From Azolla caroliniana (Eukaryota > Polypodiophyta), in contig JBHGNT010000011.1 of NCBI GenBank assembly GCA_043228905.1, positions 12,462,001 through 12,526,000 on the forward strand: a DNA stretch of 64,000 nucleotides, in the 5' to 3' direction. Every line of letters begins with the position of its first letter. The first letter of the stretch is position 1. The position numbers were made by a program, and so were the translations under genes. This document shows positions 21,244 through 34,519 of the stretch, piece after piece. The notes below the pieces were generated by a model. It had not been told where the DNA came from. It made no database searches and was given only the letters and a program-made list of their open reading frames with translations.

Positions 21244-22760
21244 ATGAGCTTGATCTATGATAGTCATGATCCATTGACGACTATTTGGCATTGCCATTTT
21301 AAGAGCTCACTTGTAATGAGAGTGACATTGGTTGCATTCCCATTAGTCCTCTTCTTTCTTCCCTTATTGATATCTTCGGGCAAGGCGAGTGAACAAGGCA
21401 TATGCTACATAAATGTGAAATTTAGGCTTTCTAAACTTATCACAAAATTCATGGTATACATCCTTGAAATGCTGGCACAATTGGAAGAGGAAAATCTCCA
21501 AGATGGGATATTAGCTACCATTTTGGAAGCGGAAAATGCATTGGCCAAACCTCAGAAGGTGCAAGTTATATGAATCTTAGCTTGCTAACTTGGAATATAC
21601 AAGGAATTGGTGGCACCTAATTCCAGATGAAAAAGAATGTATTGGCTGCTGAAATTCAATGTTGCACTGAGGCGGTGGTGCCTGATATTATCTTGGTGCA
21701 AGAGCACCATCTAAATGGGGATAAGATCGATAAAATCGGAAGCATTTGCCTTGGGAATTGGACCAATACATGGTCAACAGCTACGGGGGATAGGCATGAC
21801 TTATAGCTATGAAAGCTAAGTTTACTGTTGATTGTACAGGCAGGGGGAGTTTAATAGAGGGTCGTGTTGTCTACATAAGGATAAAACATAGTTGTGGACA
21901 CTTGGGCATACTAAACATATATGCCCCAACGGTTGAAAGACAATAATTCTGGTTGCAATTAGTGGCCAAGAAACTAGATACTGAGTTATGGATCATTGGA
22001 GGAGACTTTAATATGGTGGAGCATCTAGAAGATAGAAGAGGCAATGCAAATGGCACGGTACAGAGGACAGAGAAGGATGCATGGGATAAGTTTTGTTTAG
22101 CATATAATGTGATAGACTGTTGGAATGCACCTAACTTTCAAATGCAAAAAGAAAAATCTCTTCGATACTCTAGAGTAGGAAGAAGCGTGCATGGGAGGAC
22201 GATGTCCAGGCTGGACAAATGGTATTTGGACCCTCGACTCATGGATAGGAAAGGCAGATACATTATTTGTCCGGGTACAATGTTCTCTGATCATGCCCCA
22301 ATTTTGTTGCACATACAAGAAAACAATTGATGCAAGCCACATAATGTGAAGGTGTGCAAGGAATTGGTCATGGATACTAAATGGACCGATGATATACGGA
22401 AAATATGGTCTAATATCAAATGGAGGTACCTTGACCCTGCTCATAGGCTTGCTGGGAAACTTGAGGCATGTGCAGGGTTTTTTCAACAAAAAACGATTGA
22501 AATTAGAAAAGAGATCAGGGAGAAAATGCAGAGAATGCAATGGTCCCTCACTTCTATGCAACGACTAAGAGAAGTATACCCACATAATGTATGGATTGAG
22601 ACTCAACTAGACAAGGAATTTTTGCTCTGTCAAAGAACTTAATGCGTCACTCAATATTCAAGCACATATTGAAGTTGAGTATCTCTTTTTTCGGGAATGT
22701 GTGTCCAAGAAGAAGCCCTTCATCGACAAAAACTTGATAGCTAACCTCTGAATACTATGA
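21244..22760 (+). pseudogene. LINE endonuclease relic (ORF1 end and ORF2 start)
   Basis: A 109-codon frame (21244-21573) is followed at 21570 by an overlapping ATG starting LSLLTWNIQGIGG, the typical first strand of an apurinic-like LINE endonuclease. Further landmarks are ILVQEHHLNGDKI, IIGGDFNMVEHLEDR (near 22000), SRLDKWYLDPRL and FSDHAPILLHIQE (to 22327), then a degenerate linker to about 22760. Several stops and frame changes. The orientation is opposite to the reverse transcriptase piece next to it. Confidence 0.7.
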
Positions 22761-24534
22761 CAAAAGGTCTTCCAATGAATCAATTCCAATCCCTTCACAC
22801 ACTAATGGGTGTGGAGTTGATTTTGACATAGCTATTGCAATGGTGTGCAACATACACATGAACCAAGTTGTCCACTTGTATTCATTTGTACTTTGGTTTT
22901 TTTCTTGAATATGCCCATTATGAAGGAGTGTTGAAATGTGAACTAGAGATAATGGCCATATACACTCTCATTGCACATGTTCAAACTTATAGTTTGGGAT
23001 AGACTATTTATGTAAATAGTCCAAAGGTGGGAGACCAACCAAAATATGGACTTATATGAGATAAGGGTTGAGCCCATGGCATGGGTGAGGAGCGGGCATT
23101 GGCATGGAAAAGGATCTACGTCGAAGAATTGTGAAGCACAAATGGAAGAATCAAAATCCACAACAATCTTGCATAGATGTGATGAGAAAATATTAGAGAA
23201 GTGTAAAATCAACTCATTATTCTTATCTTGTTTCCATTTGAGGGTACACTTTATTTAGAAAAAGAGTTGGGGAGTTTAATGTTTGTTGTAATGCTAGTCA
23301 ATATAAATTTTTATGTAGGTCATATTTAAAGGACCTAATTCAATGAGAAGATGACATTGTTAAGATATAACACTTCAAATAATCCTACTTGTGATGTATC
23401 GAAAGTCATTGAATGTGAACTAGACTACAACTTTATTTGGAGGACAAATTATGTTTTTCATCGTCAAATACTTCAATTTCAATATGAATTTGTTCTTGGT
23501 CTACAAACTTGCACATTTTCAATTTGAATTGTTGTAACTATATTAAACATAAACTTTTATACTTCTAAAAATTTGAAAACAACAAGTTGCAATTGAAAGA
23601 TTCTATGTTTATATATTATTGCCTATAAACTTCGTATTTGGTAGGTACTTTAATGGTGTTGGTTCTCACTACATGAATAGATTTTAAAATATTTGAATTG
23701 AACAATCAAAGTTACAATTGTATACATTAATGACTATACCATATTTGAATGTTGAGCTAGTTCTAATGCATAATACATGCTACATCTCTAATATCTTTAG
23801 CTTGCATATGACAAGCATATTGCAACTCTTGCCTTCATGCTCACATGTTATGTAGCTCAATACTTATCCACCAATGATGACACAAATTTTAGTTTGTGGT
23901 ATTTCCCCCCTTAAGGGGGCAATATATTCCTTGAACAAGCATTACATAGTAAAGTTCATGGTAAAATCCAAAGGGTTATCCAAATTGGTGTCTAGCACAT
24001 TGTTTTTGCTAAAATACATTCCTTGAATACCAATATCAAAATTAATTTCAACATTTTTACATTCTTATACATGTCGACGACACTTTCTCTAACCTATACC
24101 AAAATATGATTGATGATCTTTTCTAGTGCTTAACAACATGCCCGCTATTAGTTTTAGTTTATGGTTTGATGTCATATGAATCTTGCACATCCCAACATGC
24201 AAAAGTTTGCAATATTTGCAAAAATAGGAAACTCAAGCACTTGTTTCTAGAATTTGGGATATTCTAGATCACATATAGTAATCATTATGCAATTTTCCAT
24301 TTGTCCCAATGGTAAGCACTCTTAGAACCCACTTGCTACTGGAAATGGGTGAGTGTCCTTCTCTTTTGGACATCTTGTAGCCTATATACCTTGTCGAATA
24401 GATCCCCTATGGAAACACTTTACAAAACTCCAAGTGGTTAGCAAAATCAAGATTTATAAAGATCATATTGCTTACAAAAATCTCAATTGCCAATCTACAC
24501 ATTTTTATAAACATATTAAAATATTCATAGCATT
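22761..24534. other. AT-rich DNA without a recognised gene
   Basis: No frame longer than about 90 codons with a recognisable product, and no repeat structure I could define. Confidence 0.5.
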
Positions 24535-24551
24535 AAAACATTTGAGCTCAT

Positions 24552-24922
24552 TCCACCATCGACAATATCCACTCAACTCCTATTAATGCCAAATCTCAGG
24601 TTATGATGGAATTGGTCAGCCCAATAATTCTTTGGATTCTATGGAAATATCAATTTAGATAGGTCTTCTCCAACCAAACTGTGTATCCAGTAACGTTAAT
24701 GCAAGAGATATGGAGTGAAGTTGTAGCTACTCTAATTAACTAATACGATGGCCTCATTGGCGGATCCGATGGAGCTGAAAGACAATGACTAGTCTTCATC
24801 CAACAATGGTAGTCATCTCCCTTTCTTGAGTCAGTGGGCATCCACATAAGATGGAATTATTGTGTCCCTATAGGGATTTGTATATAACAATCTCATCTGT
24901 AAAATTTTATATTGGAAAAAAA
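24552..24922 (+). mobile_element. 5'-truncated LINE tail with target duplication
   Basis: A 370-bp insertion ending in TAAAATTTTATATTGG plus an A-tract, the usual 3' end of plant L1 elements. It is flanked by a 17-bp direct repeat AAAACATTTGAGCTCAT (24535-24551 and 24923-24939; the A's may belong to the tail). The inside has a broken reading frame (SPIILWILWKYQF..) like the C-terminal end of plant LINE ORF2. Confidence 0.75.
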
Positions 24923-24939
24923 AAAACATTTGAGCTCAT

Positions 24940-27900
24940 ACTTATAGTATAGTTAAATGAAACTTGAAATGTAGCATAATCAAAAGATTGCATTCAAGTG
25001 ACATTGAAATAGAAAAAATGTAAAACATTGAATATAACTAGGGATGACATTTAAAGTTATGAAATAATCAAGTAATTTCACTTCAAAGCATGTAATTAAT
25101 TATACACAAGGTTCTTCTTTTCCTCCCTCTTTCCTGGCCATCACAATAGGTAATGCAAAGAATCCCTTAAGATTCAAATATTAGGCTTAGATGACTAACA
25201 TTCCAAACTTACCAATCGTTGTTGCAACACTAAAAAGGATAATATATGTATCCTCTAATACAAAAAAACTAACTTTTCCAAATATATATACAAAATAATT
25301 ATATGTTTCTTCAAAATTTTCTCTTATTAACATGTTTACCTTGCATGCGTGCATAGAAACAAACATCTTATTTGATAAAACTAAGCAATTTCATTCAAAA
25401 TCATGCAAATAAGCAAGTTTGTAGTTTTTACTTACCTGATAAAAGGCATTTAAGTATCAGACAAGAAGTTAAAGCTTTGAAAGAAAACCAATTCACCATT
25501 GGTACTTGAAGGATGACTCTCTTCTCTTACCATCTTCATGCATGTTTGCACATGTGTTCAAGAAACTTATGTCTACTTACTAGACCAATGAACACATACT
25601 TCAAAAAAATCTAATTGGTGAAAATGAAATAGAAATAGTTATAATGAGTGAAGTTAATAAATGGTGTCAATATTGAAATTTATGGGGTGTTTGTGTGTGA
25701 CATTGGCTCGGCTCGACCTGATCAAAGTTATAATGAAAGTCATACTCTTTGAGCTGGTTGAGCCGAGCCAATATCATACACTTTCAACATCCCTTCAACA
25801 CACCCACTTCCTTGTATTCACAAACTCATAACATTACATTTATATAGACGATTGCACTCCCAAGCTAAAACACTTTATGAATTCCTTTATTTTTTATAAT
25901 CCTTCTCCCTAGTTGCTCATGGCCCAATGCCTTGTTCCATTCACGAAGTTCCAAAAGAATCAAAACCTATATAGCCTTCCAACTCGTTAGGTATACTCAA
26001 CTTACCTCATGTAATTATTCATTCTCCATTATAATATTTCTTACAATAATCTCATAGCATAAATGTTTGTCAATCCATGAGTCTCCAGTATTAATATAAT
26101 TTTTAATTTACCTTAGGCCTATGTGTGCTAGAGTTGCCACTCTATTGTAGGTCATAGGACTAATAGGATTAATGTAGTTCTTTTGAATTAATATACATTT
26201 GGGTAGTTAGGCTTGTCAACTATAAAGACAACTTTATATATTTACTGGAATAAAAATTGAAACAATAGGACTCTCAACACACATTTTAATGTTACTGGCT
26301 TTTCTCAATCGACAAAATATTCGAACTTGAAGTTTTTGATGGTTCTTGTTTTCTGATGGTCCTTGTAACTTGCTCTGTTCAATCTTTTAGGACACTTTTA
26401 TATTTTCATATCCTTTTTGCTACAATTTGAATGTTTTATTTTCTTTTTTACTTCCTTTCAAATTTAACAAGATTGTCTGACGACATTTCAAAGTAAAGGA
26501 AATTGCTTAGTACAATGCATGCAAATATGTATAGCTTAACACTCATTACGAGGAAACATGTTACACACATGTAAAACTTGTCTTACACATATTATAGAAC
26601 TTCATTTACGTGTCCAACCTATGCTCAACACTGTATCCAAAATAGGACTTAACAACTTCAAATATCATGTGTACCTCACAACTAATTGTAGTGAACATAT
26701 AATATTCCAATGGTCATGAAAGCATCACCACACTAAGTATTCTATAGATTGATTGAATGCTTTCCTCTCTTTCTTTAATCTCAGCTACATGCATCTTGCC
26801 TCATTTTGTTGTCTCGGTCATACACATCCCATCTTGTCATGAGCATTTTCTAATGCTTTAAGTGACAAAATTACAAAAATTTATTCAATTAATGTATATT
26901 GTTTGTAAGTCTCAGAAACTTTTTAATTCATATAGACTACCTTTCTTATGGATAACTGTTAATCACTTGCTCGAGTAGTATTTTGCCTTGATTTTTGGAC
27001 AAATTGATAATATATTGATAAATTATATTAGTCTATGTGCATGTGTACTAGATAGATGTGATATTACATCAGGGATGCATAGCAATCCTTATCCCTTACT
27101 TTCAAGATAACCATTCACTTGTATAATGTAAAATTGTAAATCATGATGTGACCTCGAGAGTTTTCAGTCGTGACCCATTCACAATGAGATTACAATCTTG
27201 CATGATGTAGTTTATTGTAGGATATTTGTGCGCACATGTTTGAGGAAGGAAATTTGACCTATTGAGTAAAGAAAGTGCCAAAATATATTAACTATACAAT
27301 GTTTACTAGGATATTACTCCAACTCATTATGATCAGATTCAAGCAATAACAATGGTTCAGTTATAAGGGCAAGTGTGTATGCATTAAAGAAAGAAAACAT
27401 GGAATAAGTGATTCTAGTGTTTTGGCATAGTAGCTTGTGTAGAAATGAAATTTACAACTATAAGTCATTCTTACCATTGTTTGTGTCAAGATGGACGATC
27501 TGGAGTAACACAATTTCTATATTGAAAGAGTAAAAAGAAATATGCTACTACAAAATCATGAAGACATTACATGCTAATAAGCAGTGCGAAATCATTTCTT
27601 TATACATCTTATTAAACAGTAGTTTGAACCTCCACAAGTTAGGTTTTGAGGTGTGCTTATGCCGAACCTTCAAAAACATGTTTTAAAACTCAAGTATTAA
27701 TGGTTGAAGTCTTGACTGATAGATTTGAATTTTGGTTCATTGTAAAAGTCATTGCGGTCTATGTTTTAGATAATGTGCACTAAGAACTTAAAATATGGTT
27801 TTAAATTTACTTTCGGCAAATTAGGTGTTGAAAAGAGTATTATTGCCTAAAAAATGAAATTGTTCGGAAGTAAATATATATATTTTTGAAATTTACTTCC

Positions 27901-28286
27901 TAAATAAAGAAAAAGCAACGTGCTAACATACTAAAAAAGGAAATAAATTTGTAGGTTGGTAGTTTAGATGAACATGTGTTGGGGATGAAAATAAGAATTG
28001 ACAATGGTTCAATTTCGGCTTATTTGGTTTGGCCTTGTCCCAACCAAACCAATTAAGCCTTAACTGGTTTGAGATTTTTCAAACTTGAATCAAACCGATT
28101 CCTAAACTGAACAAGGCTTAACTGGTTGATGCTAAATAAGTTTATAACCGATTTGCCAAAACCATCTAAACCTTAGCTAGTTTAGGAATGTGTTTATGTT
28201 CGGCATGAGCCTCCCAAACTAAGCTTAAACTGGTTAAGGAGGCTCAAGCTTGAATTGAGCCGAGCCGCCAAACCATTTAAAACCGG
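24940..28286. other. AT-rich intergenic DNA
   Basis: No gene recognised over 3.3 kb. It includes a small palindromic element (about 25686-25800) and, at 28020-28290, scattered AACTGGTTT / AAACCGGTTT words without regular spacing. Confidence 0.5.
25686..25800. repeat. MITE-like palindrome
   Basis: Two arms of about 26 nt in inverted orientation with three mismatches (left GTGTGTGACATTGGCTCGGC.., right ending ..GCCGAGCCAATATCATACAC) around a 40-nt centre, extended outwards by weaker GGGRTGTT matches. The size and form suit a small non-autonomous DNA transposon. I could not fix a target duplication. Confidence 0.4.
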
Positions 28287-28311
28287 TTTAGGGTTTAGGG
28301 TTTAGGGTTTA
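28287..28311 (+). repeat. Interstitial telomere repeat
   Basis: Three and a half units of TTTAGGG, the plant telomere repeat, at the left edge of the long microsatellite. Confidence 0.85.
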
Positions 28312-28362
28312 TATTGCATGTGCATATGTATGTTTTATATTGCATGTGTTTGTATGAATGTG

Positions 28363-28397
<35 letters not shown>

Positions 28398-29648
28398 ATA
28401 TATGTGCATATGTATGTATTGCATTGCATGTGTATATATGTATGTGTGTGAGAGTATATATTCTATACATGTGCATATGTATGTATTCTATTGCATGTGT
28501 GTATGTATGTATGTGTTTGTGTCTGTGTGTGTATTTCTTTTACATACCTGTAAATGTTTTATGAACAGTAGTTGTGGCAGCAGCTACAGAGGATAGAGGC
28601 GACCAATGGCGGCACAACGAGGCGAGGTAAGGCGGCACAACAAGGCGAGGTAAGGCGGCACAACAAGGTGAGCAGAGGCGGCAATGACAATACGAAGAGA
28701 ACAAAGGAAATTGCAAGGAGAGTAGAGGCAACAAAAACGAGAAGAATAGAGGCAACACCAAAGAGGAGAACAAAGGCGGCAAAACCATGAGAGTAGAGGA
28801 GGCGGCATTAGGCGGCAAAATGAGGCGGCAAAACTCAAAATTAAAAAATGTGAATGTATCAATGTTATGTTGACTATGAATGTATGTATCTATGAGTGAA
28901 TGAATATATGAAATTTGAATGCATGAATATATGTATACATGTATGAATATATGTATGCTTGCATGAATGTATGTATGTATATGTATATGTATATAATGTA
29001 CATATGTAATGTATGTATGAATGAATATATATATTGTGGTGTGTATGTGCACAATATGTATACATACATATGTGTATATATCTAATATATAATATGTAAT
29101 GTATGTATGAATGAATATATATACGTGTGTAATGTATGAATGTAGAATGCGCATATATGTAATATGTAATGTATGTATGTGGATGTTTGTTTGTAATATG
29201 TGTGTAATATGTATGTATATATGTACATATTCTAGTTTGTATGACCCCATGTGACCTACATATATGCTGATATGTGGAATATGTATGTATGTATGTGTAT
29301 GAGTGTATGTTTGTAAAATTTATACACATATCATTGTAACCATAAATATGTATATACGTGTAGCAATGTATAAATGAATATATGCATGTCCATGTATGAA
29401 TGTACATATGTGTATGAATATGTAATGTATGTATATTTGTATGTGAATGCATATGTGCATATATGTGTGTGTGTGGATGTTTGTTTGTAATATGTATGTA
29501 TGTGTATGTGTAATATATATATATATATATATATATACGTATGTGTGTATATCTAATTATGTATGTATGTGTATGTATATGTATGTATAAAAGATTATAT
29601 GTGTGTCCATGTACGAAAGTACATATGTGTATGCATATATGCATAGTA

Positions 29649-29696
<48 letters not shown>

Positions 29697-30257
29697 CATA
29701 TATCCATATGACAATGTACATGATTCAATTTGTTTGGGTGTGTGATTGTAATATGTGCATAATATTTATGTACATATATATCTAATGTATGTATATGTAG
29801 TAATGTATAAATGAATATAGGTATGTCCATGTATGAATGTACATATGTGTATGCATATGCAATGTATGTATGTTCATGCATGAATGTACATATGTGTATA
29901 TATGTAATATGTAATGTATGTATGTGTAACAGTGGTTGCATATATTCGTACATGAGTGTGTGGTATATATGTATTTATTGTAGTTGGTGATGATATATAT
30001 GTACATATGTAATGTATGTATGCATGTGTATGTAATGTATTTATGTGTATAGATGTTTGTTTGTAAAACTTATAACATTGCAGGCATATGTACGTATATA
30101 TATGGTGATATGTGGAACATGTATGTACATATGTAATGTATGTATGTGTATGCATATATGTATATGTCAATATACATCATTCAATGAGTATGAATGTGTT
30201 TGTAATATGTGCATAATATGTATGTATATATCCAATGTGTGTGTGTGTATGTATGTA

Positions 30258-30289
<32 letters not shown>

Positions 30290-31660
30290 TATGTGGTCAT
30301 ATGTATGTAAATGTATGAATGTATGTATGTGTATATATGTAATGTATTTATGTATGTATATTTTTGGGATATTTTCATCTTTAGTATGCATATGGCTCGT
30401 ATATGGATGTATGTTTGTAATATGCATGTATATATCCAATGTATGTGTAAGTATACATATATCTAATGTGTGTGTGTGTGTGTGTGTATGTAAGTATTGT
30501 GGTTTGTATGGTCCAATATAATCTATATATATGGTGATATGTGGAATATATATGTACATATTTAATATATATATGTATGTGTAAATTTGTATATTTGTAA
30601 TAGGTATGGATTATATGCTATGTAATATCTAATTTATTTATGTGTGTGTGCACGTGTATATACATAATATACATATATGTAACTTGTTTGTAAATTGTAA
30701 ATATGAAGATTTGTATACATATAATATGTAATCTTAGGTATTAATATGTATGTGTATGTGTACATATATAATATATAATATATAATATGTAATTTAATTT
30801 TTGTGTTTTGTATGTATATATGCATTTGTGTATGTATATATGTAATTTTATTGCATGTATTATGTATATATGTTTTTACTTTCGATGAATTGGTAAATAC
30901 CCTATTTTTGTTGTAAACCAATTGTCTCATGGGCCAATTTTGGTCTTAGAAGACGTTAATATATATATATTTCTTTCTTTCAATATATATGGCTGATTCT
31001 AATATGTATGCAGTATATAATGCATGTATGTATGTGTATGTACATATTTACATATGGTAATATATATTTGTACATATATTTATGTTTAGTCAATATGCTC
31101 GTATAAATGGGTGTAATGTATGTATATACATATTCATGGATGTAATGTCTGAATGTAGGTATATATGCATGTATGTGGTATGCATATGTGATGTGTGTGT
31201 ATGTATGTACATATTGTATTGTATTTTATGTATAGAATGTGTGTATATGTGTATATATATAATATGTAATTTATTTATTTTTGTTTGGTTTGTACATTTG
31301 CATTTGTATAAAATTGTGTGTATAATAATATATGTGTGTAATATGTAATATATAAAATATGTTTGTAAATTGTAAAAATGTGTATACATACATACATATA
31401 TATATAATATGTAATTTTTATGTATGTATTATGTATATATGTATGTCAATATATATGGCCGATTCTAATATGTATGTAGTATGTAATGCATGTATGTACG
31501 TGTATGTACATATTTACATATGGTCATATATATTTGTACATATATTTATGTTTAGTCAGTATGCATGTATAAATGGGTGTAATGTACATATATACATATT
31601 CATGGATGTAATGTTTGAATGTAGGTATATATGGATGCATGCATGTCTATGTATTTATGT
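28312..31660. repeat. Long TATG/TGTA-type microsatellite region
   Basis: About 3.3 kb of interrupted TATG, TGTA, TG and ATGTA repeats, with pure (TG)n tracts near 28363-28393, 29655-29690 and 30258-30282, and a G-rich insert at 28590-28850 containing units of about 26 bp (GGCGGCACAACAAGGCGAGG). The long frames here, rich in His, Ile, Thr and Tyr or in Cys and Val, come from the repeats and are not genes. Transposon copy 2 is inserted at its right edge. Confidence 0.9.
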
Positions 31661-31664
31661 ATGT

Positions 31665-31689
31665 GGGTGAAAGCATGCGAGTGGAAACA
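31665..31689. repeat. Left terminal inverted repeat, copy 2
   Basis: Starts GGGTGAAAGCATGCGAGTGG. It is matched by the right end with one change (G to A at position 5). Next to it (31690-31735) are AGCTAATTAGCT-type palindromes. Confidence 0.9.
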
Positions 31690-32016
31690 ATTAGCTATGT
31701 CCTTGACATAGCTAATTAGCTATGCAAAAAGCTACCATTGATAAATAGTCATTTTAGTAAAAAGCCATCATTAATAAATTAAGTATGCAAAAAACTACCA
31801 TTGAAAATACTAGAGTGTTTTAATTACATATGTAAATGAGTGCCATAAATATGCAACATAAATTGATGTGTGCACCATAAATGTGTACCATAAATTATAT
31901 ATCGAATTCCTAGGTCCATTATGCATGATCCTTTGCCACATCACGTAGGCCATCTCTAGTTGAGTACTGTGGGTTAGTTGCTACCACTGTTGCTAAACCC
32001 TATCGAGTCCACCTAC

Positions 32017-32760
32017 CGCCACTCTACACTGAGGGGCCGCTACTGTGCGTTCCAAGCATCATCAAAGAGCTGCTCAATCTGACGGGGTTCTCTTCTCTGT
32101 GACACTCTACACTCAGGGGCCACTACTGTGCATTCCAAGCATCATCAAAGAGCTGTTCAATCTGACGGGGTTCTCTTCTCTGTGCCACTCTACACTGAGG
32201 GGCCATTACTGTGCGTTCCAAGCATCATCAAAGAGCTGTTCAATCTGAGGGGGTTCTCTTCTCTGTGCCACTCTACACTCAGGGGCCATTACTGTGCGTT
32301 CCAAGCATCATCAAAGAGCTGTTCAATCTGAGGGGGTTCTCTTCTCTGTGCCACTCTACACTCAGGGGCCGCTGCTGTGCGTTCCAAGCATCATCAAAGA
32401 GCTGTTCAATCTGACGGGGTTCTCTTCTCTTTGCCACTCTACACTTAGGGGTTGCTACTGTGCGTTCCAAGCATAATCATTGGTAACTGTTCAATCTGAC
32501 GGGGTTCTCTTCTCTTTTCCACTCTCACTCAGGGGCCGCTACTGTGCGTTTCAAGCATCATTGGTAACTGTTCAATCTGACGGGGTTCTCTTCTCTTTTC
32601 CACTCTCACTCAGGGGCCGCTACTGTGCGTTTCAAGCATCATTGGTAACTGTTCAATCTGACGGGGTTCTCTTCTCTATGCCACTCTATTCTCAAGTGCC
32701 TTCTATGTGCGTTTCAAGCATCATCGGTAACTGTTCAATCTGACGGGGTTCTCTCCTCCA
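32017..32760. repeat. 83-bp tandem repeats upstream of transposase, copy 2
   Basis: About eight units of 83 bp, the first five closely matching, the later ones shorter by internal deletions, then degenerate sequence to about 32950. They lie between the left end and the transposase start. The CDS-like frames in them repeat with the unit and are not genes. Confidence 0.9.
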
Positions 32761-33802
32761 TTGCCATCATTCTATACTCAGTTGCCACTACTGTCCAGTC
32801 CCGGATTGCTTCCACATTTCGATTTGACGGAGTTCACTCATCCAACGGCAACATTCTACACTCAGTTGTTGCCATTGGTCGGTCTTGGATCGCCTCCACA
32901 ACTGTTGGATCCAACAGAGTGAAATCCTCTACTGTTCGGTCTTGGATTGCAATAACTTTTCTGTCTATTGATTATCTTGTGTATTGTTGTGTCTAATCTT
33001 GTGTATTGTGTGGAATATTTTTGTGTATTGTTGTTGCCCATAGCCATCTTTAATACTTGTTTTTTTTTCTGGAAATTTAGGGTTTTAACATGTCTAGCCA
33101 AATGGAAGGGGAAGAAGGGTGTTTAGAATTACCCCTCAATGATCATAAGGATAGGGATGATGTTATCAGGACACAACAAGCCATACGAAACTATTGGGCA
33201 GAAAAAAAAAGGAAACATCGTCAATTGTTGAAGGATACGATGTCGTGCCTTTCGGCTCCGGATCGTTTGCGTGAGTCAGGTGGGAACCACTGGGGTTTTG
33301 GACTAGGAAGAGGAGAGTTTTAAGGCTAATAAGAATATAAATATGTTGTAAGAAAGAGTTATAGCAAACTCGTGAATCCCACGAGTGTATTGTATTTGAT
33401 TAATCAATATGTTCATATAAGAATATAAATTTGGGTTGAAAGAGAATGATATAGAATCCTCGTGAATCCCACGAGTATAGTTTATTAATTGGTGTTTTTT
33501 AGAAACATATCCAGTTTCCAAATATTTTTCACACACAATTACATTGTGCTCCCCATCCTTATGTAGTGATGAGGAAGTCTTAGTAATCCATGCTTTTTCT
33601 CTAACTATAGACCCCATGCTTTTCCTATAGATAGACTATATGCTTTATCTAAAGTGATCATGCTTTTTTCTAACTTGTGCGTTTTTTATCATTCACGCTA
33701 GATGTGTATGTGTAGCTTTTTCTTTTGTTATGCGTTTTTCTAATGTTTATCCTAGCGTGAATTTACCTTTCTATGTGGGACATCTATGCTTTAACATTAA
33801 TG

Positions 33803-33888
33803 AAATGTTAGTGTAATGGTAAGACATTACATTATTAACATGGAGGTGCAAGGTTCGAATCTTGCCCTATGCATGTTCCATTTATTTT
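33803..33888 (+). promoter_or_regulatory. tRNA-like module with A-box and B-box motifs, LTR unit 1 of element B
   Basis: TAGTGTAATGG at 33809-33819 fits the A-box consensus in full. GGTTCGAATCT at 33852-33862 fits the B box in 10 of 11. Exactly 32 nt lie between them, the tRNA spacing. A TTTT run at 33885-33888 could end polymerase III transcription, giving an RNA of about 85 nt. It lies antisense to gag. Copies recur at A box 34526, 35243, 35960 and, in the right LTR, 38745. Confidence 0.6.
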
Positions 33889-34519
33889 GTTATTTTCTTC
33901 TATTTCTTCATTTTTTATTGAATCTAATACTATATACGTTTTTCATGTACACTACTGTGTCGTGCCTTTCGGCTCCGGATCGTTTGCGTGAGTCAGGTGG
34001 GAACCACTGGGGTTTTGGACTAGGAAGAGGAGAGTTTTAAGGCTAATAAGAATATAAATATGTTGTAAGAAAGAGTTATAGCAAACTCGTGAATCCCACG
34101 AGTGTATTGTATTTGATTAATCAATATGTTCATATAAGAATATAAATTTGGGTTGAAAGAGAATGATATAGAATCCTCGTGAATCCCACGAGTATAGTTT
34201 ATTAATTGGTGTTTTTTAGAAACATATCCAGTTTCCAAATATTTTTCACACACAATTACATTGTGCTCCCCATCCTTATGTAGTGATGAGGAAGTCTTAG
34301 TAATCCATGCTTTTTCTCTAACTATAGACCCCATGCTTTTCCTATAGATAGACTATATGCTTTATCTAAAGTGATCATGCTTTTTTCTAACTTGTGCGTT
34401 TTTTATCATGCACGCTAGATGTGTATGTGTAGCTTTTTCTTTTGTTATGCGTTTTTCTAATGTTTATCCTAGCGTGAATTTACCTTTCTATGTGGGACAT
34501 CTATGCTTTAACATTAATG

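Noticed and set aside
28318-31670. Many long frames rich in His/Ile/Thr/Tyr or Cys/Val on both strands
   Set aside because: They translate TATG and TG microsatellites in several phases and contain no domain.
32045-32476. A series of similar 60-67 residue frames
   Set aside because: They recur every 83 bp with the tandem repeat upstream of the transposase; products of the repeat.
33803-33888. A genuine tRNA gene
   Set aside because: A-box and B-box motifs are present, but the acceptor stem and T-stem do not pair properly and no anticodon arm is convincing; kept only as a tRNA-like promoter module.
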